A program made the position numbers and the translations under genes. Shown here piece by piece: positions 35,794 through 50,124 of a stretch of 64,000 nucleotides of DNA (the stretch's first letter is position 1; each line of letters starts with the position of its first letter). Origin of the DNA: Pholis gunnellus (Eukaryota > Chordata > Actinopteri > Perciformes > Pholidae); the NCBI GenBank assembly GCA_910591455.2, contig OU342821.1, positions 9,672,280-9,736,279 of the forward strand. Reading direction: 5' to 3'. The notes under the pieces were generated by a model that saw nothing but the letters and a program-made list of their open reading frames with translations, had not been told where the DNA came from and did not search any database.

Positions 35794-38122
35794 CCCCATA
35801 CACACACGCGCGCGCACACATGCACGCACACACAGCAGTAATCTGATTAAAAACCACCCCGCCCGCGATGAGCAAGTCTCCATTCACCTCATTCATGTCA
35901 ATAAAGGTGTGGAGTCCTGCAGACCATTACAACTATAACGCCAATAGCCCGTTTATCATTATTTTTATTATTATTATGAATAGACCGATAAATCATGTTA
36001 TGTAGCCCTGATTTCAATACGCAGCGGCCTTTTTATTTTCAGTTTCACAGACCAAAATGTGGTCTCCTGTTGCCACCCCATAGGAGGCCTGCGGGCAATC
36101 AAGGGTGCCAGTGGAGATCCCGTGGATAGATTATGCTGCCCTGGTAGTTAATGCCTGACAAACTGGCATTTGCATGAGAAAACCCCGCAATAACAGCGCT
36201 TTACTCTGCGTTTCATCACAGCACAGACACGGAGGCCACAGAGCTCCATCTTTTCATGAAGATCCGCAGACTTCATGCGGCAGCCACTCAACATAACCAA
36301 ACATAGCCCCCCTGATAATTCACATGCATGTATTAGGAAGCATAAAGCGCAGACTCAATAGTTTGGTGACCCTCATGGAGCCATGACAGGAGCAAGCACT
36401 GCTCATTCATATTTAGGCTCAATAAAGAAAATGGTAGCCTATAAATAAGCCCAATTATGTTTTGGTGGCAAATAATTCAAAAATCAACATTTTGTGCACA
36501 TTATTTGGGTAAAAGATTGGTTTTGGATTTAGTTGTGTTTGTTTGAAAAGTGGGAGGTTAAAGTAATTGTATTTGTTGTTATATTATTGTTTTGTATATT
36601 ATTGTCATTAATTACGTGCAATAAACCCACAAGGATGAACCAAAAAATACACTAAATTATAAAAGTGCATCTAGTGAAACTTGGATACCAGTGTGGAAGG
36701 CTTCAAACCAGAATCTCTGACCCTTGATTTTGCAGTTGAAGGCGGATCTATGCGCTCCGATTCTATGCTCCGGTGCCGTCAAAATCCTGGTTCACACGGG
36801 GGCAGAGAACACATGTTGGTGTTGTCAGACGTCTGAGTAAATACAGGACGGCTTGTTGACGCAAAGAACGACTTCAGGGCTTAGTGTTTGCGGACAAAAG
36901 AACAGGCTGGAAAAGTGGTGATGAGGCCGGGATGTCTGGAAAGACGGATATCAGCAGTCCAGGACGACCTCACAGCTGTGAAGTCAGTGACGGGGAAAAT
37001 TGTATTAATTAATAGTTTAATAAATGTCTTTGGTGAGATGGGGAGAACAACATTTACCCAGTTTAACATGGAAATGAAAATAGGAAAGTGCAATACAGGT
37101 GTCTTTAGGCTACATTTAAATGTCAGCGTCTTAAAATATCCATTTTTATTGGCCAGTTCTACAGTGTTTCTGTCCACTTGAGTAATTAGGACTCATGGTT
37201 TTAACGGGGCCCTGTTCACGCTCCCCCTAGTGGACAAACTTACTTTTTTTTAACCAGATGTGCGATTCTCTGCTCATTCTCTGTCTTTAAACATTACAGC
37301 TGTAACATCTCTGTGCTGAGTTGCAATTTGAAACACTGAACGAGAAAGAGGAGGCAGAAAGATATAGCGAGGATGGAGGGTGCAAGGACAAAACACAGAC
37401 AAGAAAGCAGAAAAGAAGCAGACACAGTTATAGATACAGACTTTGTGAGTGATGTCTCTCCAGCATCCACACTAAAGACTTCCGGATGTGGCTGGTTCTC
37501 CTGAATGTCTCATTCAATTTAAACTTGTTGACCCTTTTTTCCTCATTCTATTTCATTCGCAGACAGAAAAAAAGGGTAACCTTGAAGAAATACAGCAGCA
37601 TACAGTTCCAGGCTCTACTCTCACTAGCCTTCTCAGAGAATCTAACTACAAGTTTTAACTGCAAATTTTAAAAAACTATTAAAAGATGGCGTGCAAATGT
37701 CAAATTGAAGAACACTGCAGATGCATGGCCCTACATTACTTTGAATGTATCCAAATTCAGATTCCACTTATTTTGAATTTGAAAATTGACCAGTGACAGT
37801 CCGTGAAAAAAAAGTGAATTTGTCCAAACATGTCGTTTGAGTAGTGAATATATGGCCACCATTCTCACACAGCCTACTTGAAATTACTTTTGTCTGAAGG
37901 AAATCCGTTCAAGGGGCTGCCAGATCACAATGAAAGAGGCAAAACGTATGCGATGCCTGTGTGTGTGTATGTGTGTTTGTGTGTGCTTGTGTGTGCGTGC
38001 GAGGGTGTGCTCATCTTTGTTGTGCATCTGTAGAAATGTAAAAAGAACACCTGCAGCTGCTTCCTCTTTAATGTCCGAAAAGGTGGAGAACATGCAATTT
38101 GTAGAGGGACATCTGTTTGCAG

Positions 38123-38123
<1 letters not shown>

Positions 38124-38167
<44 letters not shown>
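38124..38167. repeat. (CA)n microsatellite
   Basis: About 44 bp of CA in the intergenic region. An imperfect GTGTGT-rich part at 37960-38010 lies 110 bp to the left in opposite sense. Confidence 0.96.
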
Positions 38168-38172
<5 letters not shown>

Positions 38173-40923
38173 TTCCTTTACCTCCATTGCCCACAACCCC
38201 CACAGAGGGTATTCTTTATGGATACTCATCCAACATACATCATCCTCTCTCTGTGCAGCATTAGGCTATGTATGTCTGAGGCAAAGGACCTGTTAACTGC
38301 TGTTAAGTGAAGCCACATATTTCAGCTCTTCTCTCATACTAAATGTGGGATGAAGTCTGCGGTTCATGAGCAAAGTGTTTTCATAACTTAAAACCATATG
38401 ACACACTAGCGTGTGTGTGTGTGTGTGGGGGGGTGATGAGTAAAAACTGGTCCCATCATATGAGTTGAAATCATTTATTTTTCAGGTAACAAATTGGACA
38501 TTTGCTTTTTTTCAAATAAGATTCAACAATCGTAAAAAGTCCACTTCTTGCTTTTGATGTTTTAATATGAATTAATTAATTAATTCAAATGTTAACTAAA
38601 TTCAGTATTTGTACAACCCTTTACATGCTGTGTAATAACTCACTCAAAACATATAACATTATCTTTTAAAGAATGAAACCGTTGAAATTCAGAGTGATCC
38701 GTAACCAACAAACTCCAACATTTAATGTATTTCAAAAGTATTAATTCTTTTATTCTATGAAAGGGGAGTCTGTTTGAAGCCTGTTATGGACTTCAGTGAC
38801 CCCTGTCGATACTGATACTACGGCACATCTGTACATTTCCACTTTAAAGTGGCTGCGTTTGTGAAGATCAAACAGCGCTGGGGTCTACTGAGGGTTTCCG
38901 AGCAAACATCTGATTCTGCCTCTTTAGAGAGATCTTCAAAAGGATGTGACAATATGGAAATCACCACATATGTTTCATTTTATAAAGACTGGGAGGTGGA
39001 TGTATTTGATCCTGTCAGGTGACACATACAACCCGGACTGTCTCTTCGGAAGAGTAAAACGACTAGATTATTTGTTTTTTATACTTTTCTTCATAACGCA
39101 ACCCTGATATCTGATTGGTCACACCGAACGTAAAGATGGACAAAACACAAATAGCAATAAACAAAGAGTGCAAATGTGTGTGTATGCAAACTTGCAAGTG
39201 CTTCTAGATTGCTATCTACAGTATACAGTATTTGTATCTGTGCGTGCACACTTGGTTTACGCATTCCTGATGTTCTTATAATCCGAAAAAAATCGACCAC
39301 AGAAGACATGACTGTCAGTTAGCAGACTCCTGGACAGATGTAACCATTCATGTTCCACATGAGAAGAGAGGAGAAGCAGTGTAAGCCTTCCAGTAATAGC
39401 TTGAGTTCATATGACTCAGTCTTTTTACAGATGGTCATTCATATCGACCATGGTTTACTTCCTTTACACCCCATTAAACTCTGATTGAAAAGGCCTGGCA
39501 CTAGTATCTGCAATTCTGAGTGCATGTGTGTGTACTGAGTGTCTCACTGCATGCAACAGAATGACTGAGTATCTGGCATTTGGCCTCAGTGGAGGTCTGC
39601 GTTCTGCGAGAGCCCTTCTATTTGTTCATGCTGCCGCTACACTTATTGTTATTTTTATGTTATTGGTAATTGTGCAGTAGCATATTGCTAAACTTAGTTG
39701 TAGCTGGCATAAATATACAACCAGCAGACAGTAGCTTAGCTTAGTTTAGCTTGGTGTATCTGGGGGGGCAGAGATGGCTCAATCTAGCTGATTTCTACAG
39801 ACGAAACAAAACAAGATACAGCTCGTTAATCAGCGAGCCTCTGCTTTATGCTAACTAGGCTATCTGTCTGCTGCCTGCAGATTCGTATTTAATGGACAAA
39901 CATTAGAGTGGCGCATTTGTCTTCACCTGCAGAAAGTGTCATTTGGGATTGTGTCATAAAAAGGTACCAGCCACACTTGAATAACCTCAATAAGCACCTG
40001 AGAGTTTCTCCTGACTTCAGCACCATATTGACTACTTCACTGATGCAGATGCAACACAATTGTAACATTAAAATAATCTGTTTTCCTGTTGTATATTCAT
40101 TTTAAACATCAGAGGACTTTACAAAAAGCTCACTAACAGCGTGCATTATTACTAAAGAGATGCCCAGGACAGAAACGTTAGTGTCTGATGTCTAATGGTG
40201 AAGGTCTTTCATCGGGTGGCTTCCTGCTGAGGGACGTTTCGGTAATCCCTCGCAACCACAACAATGACTCAGACATTTTAATGTTTACGTAAAACATAAA
40301 AGCTACCTTGAACAGAATGTGTTATGGCCTAGAGACAAATCTTGATCCTTGTAATCTCAGTAAACAGTGACTTCCTTCAGTTTCCTGCGTGGAGTCAGAT
40401 ACATTGTGGTGGTTAGGCCTATGAATCCCTGATCAGGATTTAACAGCAACACTGCCAGAGTCATTCACTGACAAAAAGGAGATGTGCCCCTTTGAATAGA
40501 TAATCTGACTTGACCGCACTGGTGATCTAAATGGTGTTTTTGTGCCGTTTACAGTAATCCCATCTATTCTGATCGATGACTTCCCAACGCGAGCAAGCAA
40601 ACCTTCCAGATAACTCAACATCAGTACGTTTCATACACTGACTTTCTAGTTTTAGCGGCGACACAAACCACATGATTGCTGTGTTTGATATTCACAACAC
40701 ATTCAATTATCCGCTTCTTGTAAACAGCTTTAGTTTCAGATTTCAAAAACAAACATGACATTAACTCCAAGCGACACGCAGACAGAGAAGGCATGACTGC
40801 ACGGCAAGTTGTGATGGAAGTGGTCGAGTGACCGAGCCTTTAGTCACAGCATCAAAGAGAAAATGGTGTTCATGGTAAAAAACATTTACTGGAATCCAGG
40901 GAGTCCTGGCGGCTCTGTGGTCG

Positions 40924-41053
<130 letters not shown>

Positions 41054-43284
41054 GCGTACACTAGATCCAAATGTCTGCTCCAGCTCACTTAATTACCAAC
41101 CACCACTACCACTGTCCTCTCTATTTATTAGGACATTCCACTAATACTACTACTACTGCTACTAATATTAATAATAATACTATTTTCAACATAAAGCCAT
41201 ACAATTAAAATAAATTGTTTCCCCACTTTTCTTTTCTTTTCACCTTAGATTCTGATCTACTCTTGAGCAGGTGGACTAAGTTAGAGGACAATGCAAGAAG
41301 TTGTAACAACTGGCAACCAATGTATGATGCGTACAGCCCAATAAATTGTCAGGGCCTAAATATTGGTGAACATTAGCTTATGGCCGATCACTGTCAGCGT
41401 ATATGTCGGCCAATAAGTATTTGGAAATGACAGTAAAGAAATGTCATCGAGGCATAGACTGTATATTCGAGGGTTGGAGGTCATTTAGAAACAGTGTCTC
41501 CATTAACTTGTCTGTAGACCGAGTTTATTTTTACATTATTTTATGTATATACATCTGCCAAAATATCATAATTTAAATATATTGTATTGTATTTCATTAA
41601 GTTCCAAAATGATGTCCTGATGTCCATTACAAAGGACATACCATAAACAATAACCAAACAATATTTATGAAAAAACAGTTAAATTGTAAAAATCAACACA
41701 ACTGTGTCTTCTCAGTAACTTTGTATCACGCTGCATCGTGATGAGCTTAAGACAGTCACATGCTCAGTTTTGTTCCTTTAATGGACTGAAAACAAAATCC
41801 AATTGAAATCTATCGTGTTGCTTTTCCAAAGATTGTCCCCAGTTGAGGTCCAACTCCACCCTTGACTTCCAGCCCGTTCCATGAAGACTCTCTTTCCCTC
41901 TCTGATGTGCAGTGTGCATGTGTATTCACATCATTAAGTTTCATGATGACATGCTTAAATTGATGTCTCAGTTATCTGTCACTGCCAGAGGCTCAAACGT
42001 GTTCAAAAGCAACATTTATTTCCACTTTCAAAGAAGAAAAAAAAGAGATTGACTGTTCTGATATTGACCCTGACTTGTGAGTTTCCGTGCTTGTCTCGCT
42101 TTCATTTTATTGTCAATCTGTTAAAACATCCACCGATATCAATGCATTTGTATTGCTATTATTTTAGATGAAGTCCACTGTACTAATACAATGGTTAAAG
42201 AATGAATTAAATCAAGGGTGGCAGTTCAGAGAATCAACACAACTTTGTGTTTCAGTCAAAGGAACAAATTCAGCGCTGAGTTCGTCCATACAATTGCAAT
42301 TATCGTGCCTGTCACTGAAAACTAATGGCCCAACAGTATGTGACTCGGGAGGAGGGCAGCTGTATGTGAGAAAAGAAATGGAAGCTGCATAATGACTCAC
42401 TCGGGGCTGTCATGGGTCCATAAATCAGCTGCAGTTGCTGCTGTGAAGCCTCACAGAGTTTCTCTGTCTCATCTTTACGCTCGACCTCTAATAGACACCT
42501 GTCCACAGTGAAAGGATGACTTACCTCACTTCTGCACTCCGAGAGTTAGAGAGCCAGAGAGCCAGAGAGAGTGCGAGAGAGAGAGAGAGAGAGGGAGGGA
42601 GGATGAAGGGGTATGAAGGAATGCAGCTGTTCAAACACCTCTTTGATTTAGTGGTCACGGAGCCCAGCGTGAGTCACTCTGGCTCAAACACCGTGGAGAT
42701 CCCCGTTCATCCCTCTGGTCCGAAGGTTTTCTGCTCTGTCGGGACTCTGTGTGCATGTACGTGTGTGTGCGTGTTTGAAAGAGAGACAAGAGTAACCTTT
42801 TTTTATGAGTGACACATTATAAATTGCCCTGTGGACTTTTCTTCTAAACAAACAAATTGAGTAATTCTCACTGAAACCCACTGTGTGTATGAGGCCTGAC
42901 ACACATGTCGAAGGCATTTACTTTCTGATAAAACATTTGCCAAGTTAATACATTTGAAGCCTGCATTGTTTACATTCACATTTACCTGCTATAGTAGTCT
43001 TCTTCTCCTTCCCCGCCTTTGCCGGGGCATTGCAGTGTTTCACATCAGCACCAATTGAATAGTGTGAAACGTGATCTCATCTACTCAGCAATTGTGCGTA
43101 GTGTCTTGACGACGCAGAAGGTCCGTGCTTTGTTAACGTTGTGAAACAATTGTAGCTGACTTGTAACAAATGGTTAATTTTGTGAAACGGTTGGTTCAGG
43201 CAATAAAACTACTTGGTAAGGATTACGTCATGGTTTGGCTTAAAATAAGTACTCTTGTGACGCAACGCAAGCTACGGACGTAAC

Positions 43285-43326
43285 GTCACGTGACTCAGTG
43301 GTGTCGTCAGTAAAAAACACTTCCGG
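43285..43326. promoter_or_regulatory. candidate regulatory cluster: CLEAR/E-box, AP-1 and ETS-like sites
   Basis: GTCACGTGAC (43285-43294) is a perfect palindromic E-box of the TFEB/USF type. It overlaps TGACTCA (43291-43297), an AP-1 consensus, and ACTTCCGG (43319-43326), an ETS consensus, follows. CpG dinucleotides are frequent from about 43250 to 43395, unlike the flanks. It could be an enhancer or an unannotated promoter. Function is inferred from motifs only. Confidence 0.3.
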
Positions 43327-44237
43327 TTTCACATGAGACACGAGTGCCTGTCTCCCGAGTAACAGTCCTGCGTTTGTTTGGCCCATCCACCGGGGGGCCA
43401 CCTTATAAAGTCTTATAAATAATCTATGTGAAGTGAAGCGACCTTGATTTATTTGAGATTCCACTGTGTTTTAAACACATGTACAGAAAAGCCCATTGCA
43501 GTCAGTTGTTGTTTTGATGGTGTCAAGTACCTGATGAAGGACTGTTAATTAAATGTACCACTTCCACTTGAGTATATTTTAATGGGGAGTCTGCTCATGA
43601 GCAAACAAATTCAAGTGGTTTTTAAGCAACAAGTATGGCCTCTTTGTGTCCCGAGGACAATGGGGTTCAAAAGGGAAAAAAGAAAATCTGGTTGGACGTG
43701 AGGCTAAAAAAGCAAAATCATGAACCCAGAAATTGTGGAAAAATAGAAAGCACTCCTGATTATTGGACTAATTTTGACGTCACGGATTCTGATGGTGAAC
43801 CCGTCAGTCGGCTATATCAGAGGGGATGCAACATGGCGGCAAGCCAGCTCTGTTCTACTAGAGACCTCGGTAATCTGTCGCTCAACGAGAGGTGTTTTAA
43901 CAACATAACAAGCCTGAGAGCAGGAACAAAATGAGTAAAAACTGGCAGGAATAAACACATCTTCATGTTAAATGAAAAGAGATTTGTGTCTCAAACGAAA
44001 TACATCACAGCGGCCGTCAGTCAAACAGCTCCCCTCAAACTCTCCACTGCTCACAGGGGTCAATACAATCCAAAGAGGCACTCTGCCTTCCTTTGACTCT
44101 CTGACTGTGTCAACAGGCCGAGCATGAGGTTTCAGTTTCGCCAGTGCACTTCTCACCTGCATCTCACTGAAGTCGTGCCAAAATAGATCATGTAGAAGTG
44201 GAGTGGTTGCCTGTGTCTTGGCTGACGGTGAAAGTGC

Positions 44238-44240
<3 letters not shown>

Positions 44241-44284
<44 letters not shown>
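44241..44284. repeat. (GT)n microsatellite
   Basis: 44 bp of GT in the intergenic region, about 2.5 kb to the left of the presumed hook3 3' end. Confidence 0.97.
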
Positions 44285-44285
<1 letters not shown>

Positions 44286-46754
44286 GGACCCTGTGTGCTT
44301 TCTGTGTGCACGTCCGTGTTAAAACCTCAGGTCAGGTATCCGCCGGGCTCCGAACCAAAGCGCCGACACACCACCTGATCTGTGTGTGTCCGATTGTGTG
44401 TGCGTGTTGGAGTGTGTGCATCAATGAGAGCCTTGTGTTATCAGGCCTCCCCCCCCCCCCCTCCCACTAGTGTGATTGAAATGGAAATTGAAAGTGTCAT
44501 AAAGCCCATATTGTCAGCCAGACGTTAAGTTATGAGGAATAATAACAGGCTCTTTCATTAGGGAAATGACAGCTCTCGTTTGCTCTGATTTTCCTCCCGG
44601 TGGAATGTTTCCGTAATTACTTCAATATTGAGAGTCGAAAAAGAGAAAAAAAACAAAAAACATCTGGGATCAATGACAACATTTTCTTTGGATATTAGAA
44701 ACAATGTTCTGACTCTGGCAGCATTCGCTGGTAAGAGCAACAATGTTCAGTGAAATGGGTGTTACTGTACAATCTTTGCACCTTCAGCATTGCCATTTAG
44801 CTGACATAGTGTCGAAGCATTAAAGGTGTCGAACTTTTCCCCCCAAAGAAAATATATCCGAGCCGTACAAATTGAAATTCTCATGAATACGGATGCTGTT
44901 ATTGCATCTCAAGTTCAATTATATATAGTTGTATCAATCATGTTATATTTGAGGGAATGTCCAACCAAAATGGAATATTAATGAATCAGACAACTTTGTC
45001 GTCATGTTTCAAATAACAGTAGAAGAATTGTGAGCTTGTGTCTGGACCACACGAGTGGAATGGTGTCAGTGCTGCTGCTTGTCCACCCTATTCATAATGT
45101 TCATGACTCACTGTCTGCCTGTGGTGATTTCTTCAAATCCTGATGACAAAATGGAGCAAACTGGAGCTAAAACACACAGTAAATACCTGTCAACGTGTGA
45201 GGTGGGAGCGTGTCATTTCAAGGTTGAATGGACACTTAACAAGATCCCGGAGATGTTTTTTTGAAACTATTACATTGACTACAAGGCAGACAAAGTGTCA
45301 TTTTCTGATGATTGTTTTTGCCAGGACACGGGACTGTACGTTACATTATAAAGTATCACCAACATCACCAAGTCAAAGTAAACAGTGGACTAAATAGGGA
45401 CAACCGCCTGTTACCGTCTAAACTTTCAGCCATTTGTTTTTGGTACCTAACTGGGATGAAATTCACCATCAGCGCACGTGACTTGACCCAGGGATGGAAA
45501 GTGACTCCAACACTGGACTTTAACCATCCTCTCCCCTCCTTTCAATCAGACCCGTCATGATGGAAGTGAGTGAGAAACCAGAGGAGTGTATTTGTATGGA
45601 CTCTGGACCCTCGGCCTGCGAAATGTCAGGAGGAAGCACCCCAGAGGCTGAGGTCGGAGAGAGAAAAAGAAGCTCTCAGGAATGAGGAACGCGACACCGA
45701 TACGGGGAAGTTCCTGCGTCCGCAGCCTCGAGGGGCATGCGGGCTTCACTTCCCAGGCAGGGATGCGTTTGTGTGCACAGATTCAATTCATACGCGAAGC
45801 AGATACCGGAAATCAGAGTTCACCGTGACTCAGAGCTCAAGCAAAACTGTGACAACATTTGTTCTGTATTAACCAAAGTGGTTATCGCACCGAGGCCACA
45901 GTTAGGATGGCGGGTAAGGCAAGTTATTATGAGGGAATTATAAATAAGAGAATGCCCGACTTGGATACTGTCACATCTGTCAGATGATCTAATGAAAGCA
46001 AAGACGCACTGCTGGAAGGCGTTTTCAAGAAGAAGCTGAAGAAAGGATTCAAATTAACTACAGGCCTAAACTTGACTGTTTTTGTCTTTTGTGGTCTTTG
46101 CAACCTAAGGATTGTGTGTGTGTGTGTGTCATACCCCAACCTTTTTTGTCCTGATCGCTTCCTGAATGTGTGGCCGGATCTCCAACAGCAGGCCATGGGA
46201 ACTGGATCTGGCTCATCAGCACATCGTACCTCCATTAAATGATTTCTTTTTTTTTTTGGCCACTTGGGGTCAGAGAGGTGCACAACATTGACTCATCACC
46301 TCGTACTTCTGTCTACCTGGCCTTATGGACGTCTTTCCTGAGGGAAACGAGTGGCTCGGTGAGAGGAGACTAAAACAATAAACCGTTTCTTATCCAAGTA
46401 GCTGGCGAGCGGCCATCTTTCTTGTGATTCCTAAACAGGTGTAGCTTTGGAAAAATATTTCTTTTTTTTCATCATTCAGCAGATGATATATTTATTTTCA
46501 TCCAGAGGTTTGAAGAACAGAATGTGAGCTAATACAGTTTCCTACATGAGAAGCACATATTGGTGCTTCGGGCCGGTCAGCTAAAGCGCCATGAAGCCGA
46601 GGGGAGCTGCAGATTCAGGCGCTAACTCTCTGTCGGTTCATCGCTACGCCCCCACATTGTCATTCGATACATTACACTCTGGATGTGTGTGGTATCAGAT
46701 TGCATGATTTGCACAAATAAGAAAAACAAGACAAGCAGCCCGTTTTATACAAGC

Positions 46755-46760
46755 TTTATT
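46755..46760 (-). promoter_or_regulatory. candidate poly(A) signal for hook3
   Basis: AATAAA on the minus strand, about 5 kb after the stop and followed by an AT-rich stretch. Equivalent hexamers at 47311-47316 and 47431-47436 are alternatives. Which one is used cannot be decided here. Confidence 0.35.
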
Positions 46761-49103
46761 TACAATGTAATTTCCAAGTTTTGCAGTGTAGGAAGCACAT
46801 TTTCATCAATAGGTCCTGATCGGACAGATGCTAAATGAAATCCGTCCAACTTGACATGAGTTTTATATTCTCATTCTCAAATAGCCAGACACCTCCTCTA
46901 GCACTGCCACATTTAGTATGTACATAGTGTGTTTGTATACAAGCAATATAAAACTTGGCAAATGGAAGGTTATTTGCTACTTCAATAAGTAAAGAAAAGT
47001 TTTTCAATGAGTAAAAAAATACAGCAAACATTGCGCGCGTAGTGATGCGATTCGGACCTGTTAACAGCCTTGTGTTTGTTTGTTTCGTCCCCTCTAATAC
47101 ATCACGTTTGACGGTGCAATTAGCAGTCAGGTAACACTAAGGGGGAAAACCGGGTACTCGTTTTTAGCTTCGGCATGTAAGTAATACACAACGTTATGAC
47201 CGGGCTTTGTAAAGAATACTGCAATCGTTATTTTGTTCTCAAAAATGAATATTTGGAAAGGATTTGGGGTTATAGCATTGAACAGTACATCAAGATGTCA
47301 CCTTTCCATCTTTATTGAGGAGAACTTGGCATAAATAAGGTCAGAGAATGTCGCAAACTAGCTGGTTTTCTCAGGTTATATTACTGTGATGATCTTTCCC
47401 CCGGTATCTCATTATTCGCCAGTAACACTATTTATTTACACAGAGACGTATAATGACAAATTACAGTGGCTGACTTGATGGGGGGGGGGGGGGGGCTAAA
47501 GAGGACAACATTATATGCTTTCTCTTCGGGGATATTACGCAACAGAAAATGTCTTCCCTAACATCCCTGATATGATTTTAAACAGGTCAACCACAATGTG
47601 GATGTGTTCCATTATATACAGATTTCTTACCAAACCAATGACTCATGAGGATGGACGGTTAAAAAAAGAGTTCTGTGTAATATAACTTACAGCTGGATGT
47701 TAATGGCAAGTGGTTTCCTAAACACAGACTTGGACAGAAACAAGTAGAGAACAAGACAAAACATCACGCCTTTTACTTTGCAACTACATTTATACTGAAA
47801 CTGCATACTGCGTCGCCGCTCCCTCCCGGAACACTAATCTATTTGATGCCCGAACGTCGAATCTAATTTGATGAAGATAAGTTAATCAAACATCTGAGCG
47901 GACTTCATTTTGAATGCAATTACACGTGCATGCCTAACAGCTAATGAGCCTTTTCCCGCAGACCCGCCCGCCACCCCCCGTCTTTGTTGCCGTCGCTAGA
48001 AAACACTAATGATGGTTTGTAGGGTTGGGTCACAGTAACGTGTAAAAATGTGCTTTCTTCTGTTGATGAGAAAACATTCTGTTTCAAACGTGACACGTTT
48101 TCTAAGAAACTCCTCTTCCTGAAAAGACTGGAGGTAAACGGAACCTTGCGCAGTTTTCTCCATTTTCCGCAGACTCAGATGACACTGTTAATATAATAAC
48201 CGTTTGTGTCATTTTCATTAGATGGAGACAAACACGACACTGTTTCAAACCATCTCCTCCGTCCGTTGCATAAGACAAGTATGTAACAGTATCTCGATGT
48301 GGTACGGAAACTTCCAACTCCATTGTAACAGTACAAGTGGCGATAGAATAATACTACTGATGTAAAAAACAAAATGTAACAACACTGCTGTACAAGCGCC
48401 GAAAGAATAAATAAGCCATTAAGATAAAAATGCACGGCATGAATTAAACCAAGGTTACACAATAACACATTTATGAGTAAAATAGGTCATAAGTACAGAG
48501 AAGAAAAGCCCTCATTAAGCCTCCTTAATGTATGTATATGAGATTAAAAACTTTCTTTTTTCAAATAACACAATAAAAATGGTCTTTAAAAAGGTAGTAT
48601 GCCTTGCGGTCTTTAGTCATATAAAGACCAGCCAGTCTTGTCTTTTTTTTTTTTTAAATATCATATTTTAAACAAAGGCATTAAAATTGGAGGATTCAAC
48701 CATCTCTCTCTTGTGAAAAATGTATGCACTTATGCCTATAATATGCATAAATCCTGAGCTCCAAGTGTGTGTTTTTGTTTTAAGTCTCTCTCATCCTAAT
48801 TGTCAACATACCTATACTACGCTCTGAAAATAAAATTTAAATAAGACACGTATTTAAAATAAAGCTACACACAGTGTACAGTATGTCTTGCAGCAACACC
48901 AAGTTCAGGTTCCTTATTACTGGTACTATCACTTGTGTCTCGTAGAACTCATTCTGTAAACTGCACGTGTCAGCACTCGCAACGCCAAAATCACATATTT
49001 ACCGTTAAGTTGCATTAACAGGATCCTTTGAGACTGTCGCAGTGGTTTCCCTTTCTACGTTTTTTTAAAATAGTAAGCGCTTTCCCGGCAACAAATTGAA
49101 TGC

Positions 49104-49137
49104 ACCGCACATTAGCCTGCGTGAGCTAATGTGCGGT
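49104..49137. repeat. 13-bp perfect stem-loop in putative hook3 3' UTR
   Basis: ACCGCACATTAGC (49104-49116) pairs with GCTAATGTGCGGT (49125-49137) across the 8-nt loop CTGCGTGA. A partly paired GAATG/CATTC extension flanks it. If the region is 3' UTR, the mRNA would carry a stable hairpin. Confidence 0.85.
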
Positions 49138-50124
49138 TTCATTCGCTGATTTTTGTCAGGATATCATTCTATTAAATTAGCATTCATGTTTTATGGTAAA
49201 AATGTATATAAAACGTGTGACAAAATGCACCGTCCGCAGAGCCTCTTGCTTTTGGCTCAATTAGACACGAGTAGCAGAGAACACAGTAAAAACAGATGCT
49301 ATGCGGACATTGAATTCCATTGAAAGAAAAAGTTGTAGGTAGACTTAATGGGGGCTTTTATCCCGTATTAAAAGCATATCTGTAACAATGTTATTCATTT
49401 TAAAAAAACACTTATTTTGCCATCCTATGCTCCGACTGCAATCTGCCCAAAAAGCCTCCAGGACGTCCCGGTAATGCCCTGTCCGCTCTCCTTGTTGTAC
49501 CAACTAATACTTGAGGTAAAACCACTTCTAAAGATGCCATCTAGCAACATGTCGAGGAGAGGCTGGGCAGAACCAAGTTTAAAGGGTAGCGGTTTTGTGT
49601 TATGGAGATTTGCAGGCTACAAACAGATATGTGGAAATATGACATCGAGGTATCCTGAGGCAGCCGGCCAACGTCAAGTTAGACATGACAGCAAAAGGCC
49701 TGTTTGTAGATCAACTGCTTGATTGGCAGACTACGCTGCTATACTCTGCCCCCGTCCTTGGTGTTAACATACATTGAAGTGTAACAGACTTGATGCGGTG
49801 TGGAAGCACAAGCAGGCATGTCCACGAAGAGAGAGTGGCGGGAGGAGAGATGGAGAGGAGAGGAGAGGAGAGAAGGGGAACAGGGAGAGAGCAGGAGAAC
49901 ATGAGGAGCAAGGGGCTGGAAGGGTGGGGAGAGGAGTTTAGTTTCTGGCCTCCTTGAGCTTGTCTGGGGGTTACAACGCATGACACTGCAGAGGGTTGTT
50001 AGTGCTCGTGCTGTTACTGGTGCGCCGGTTATTCGCAGACTTGAGTCAATGCAAAGTCATGCAAACAGTAGGCAGGCAGGGAGTTCATGCATCGCGTGCC
50101 TCAGTCTAGCCCTGCCCGGGGGAC

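Noticed and set aside
41450..41475. CATAGACTGTATATT as another family A copy in reverse
   Set aside because: It matches only the terminal dozen bases, and the flanking sequence does not align, so it is too short to call.
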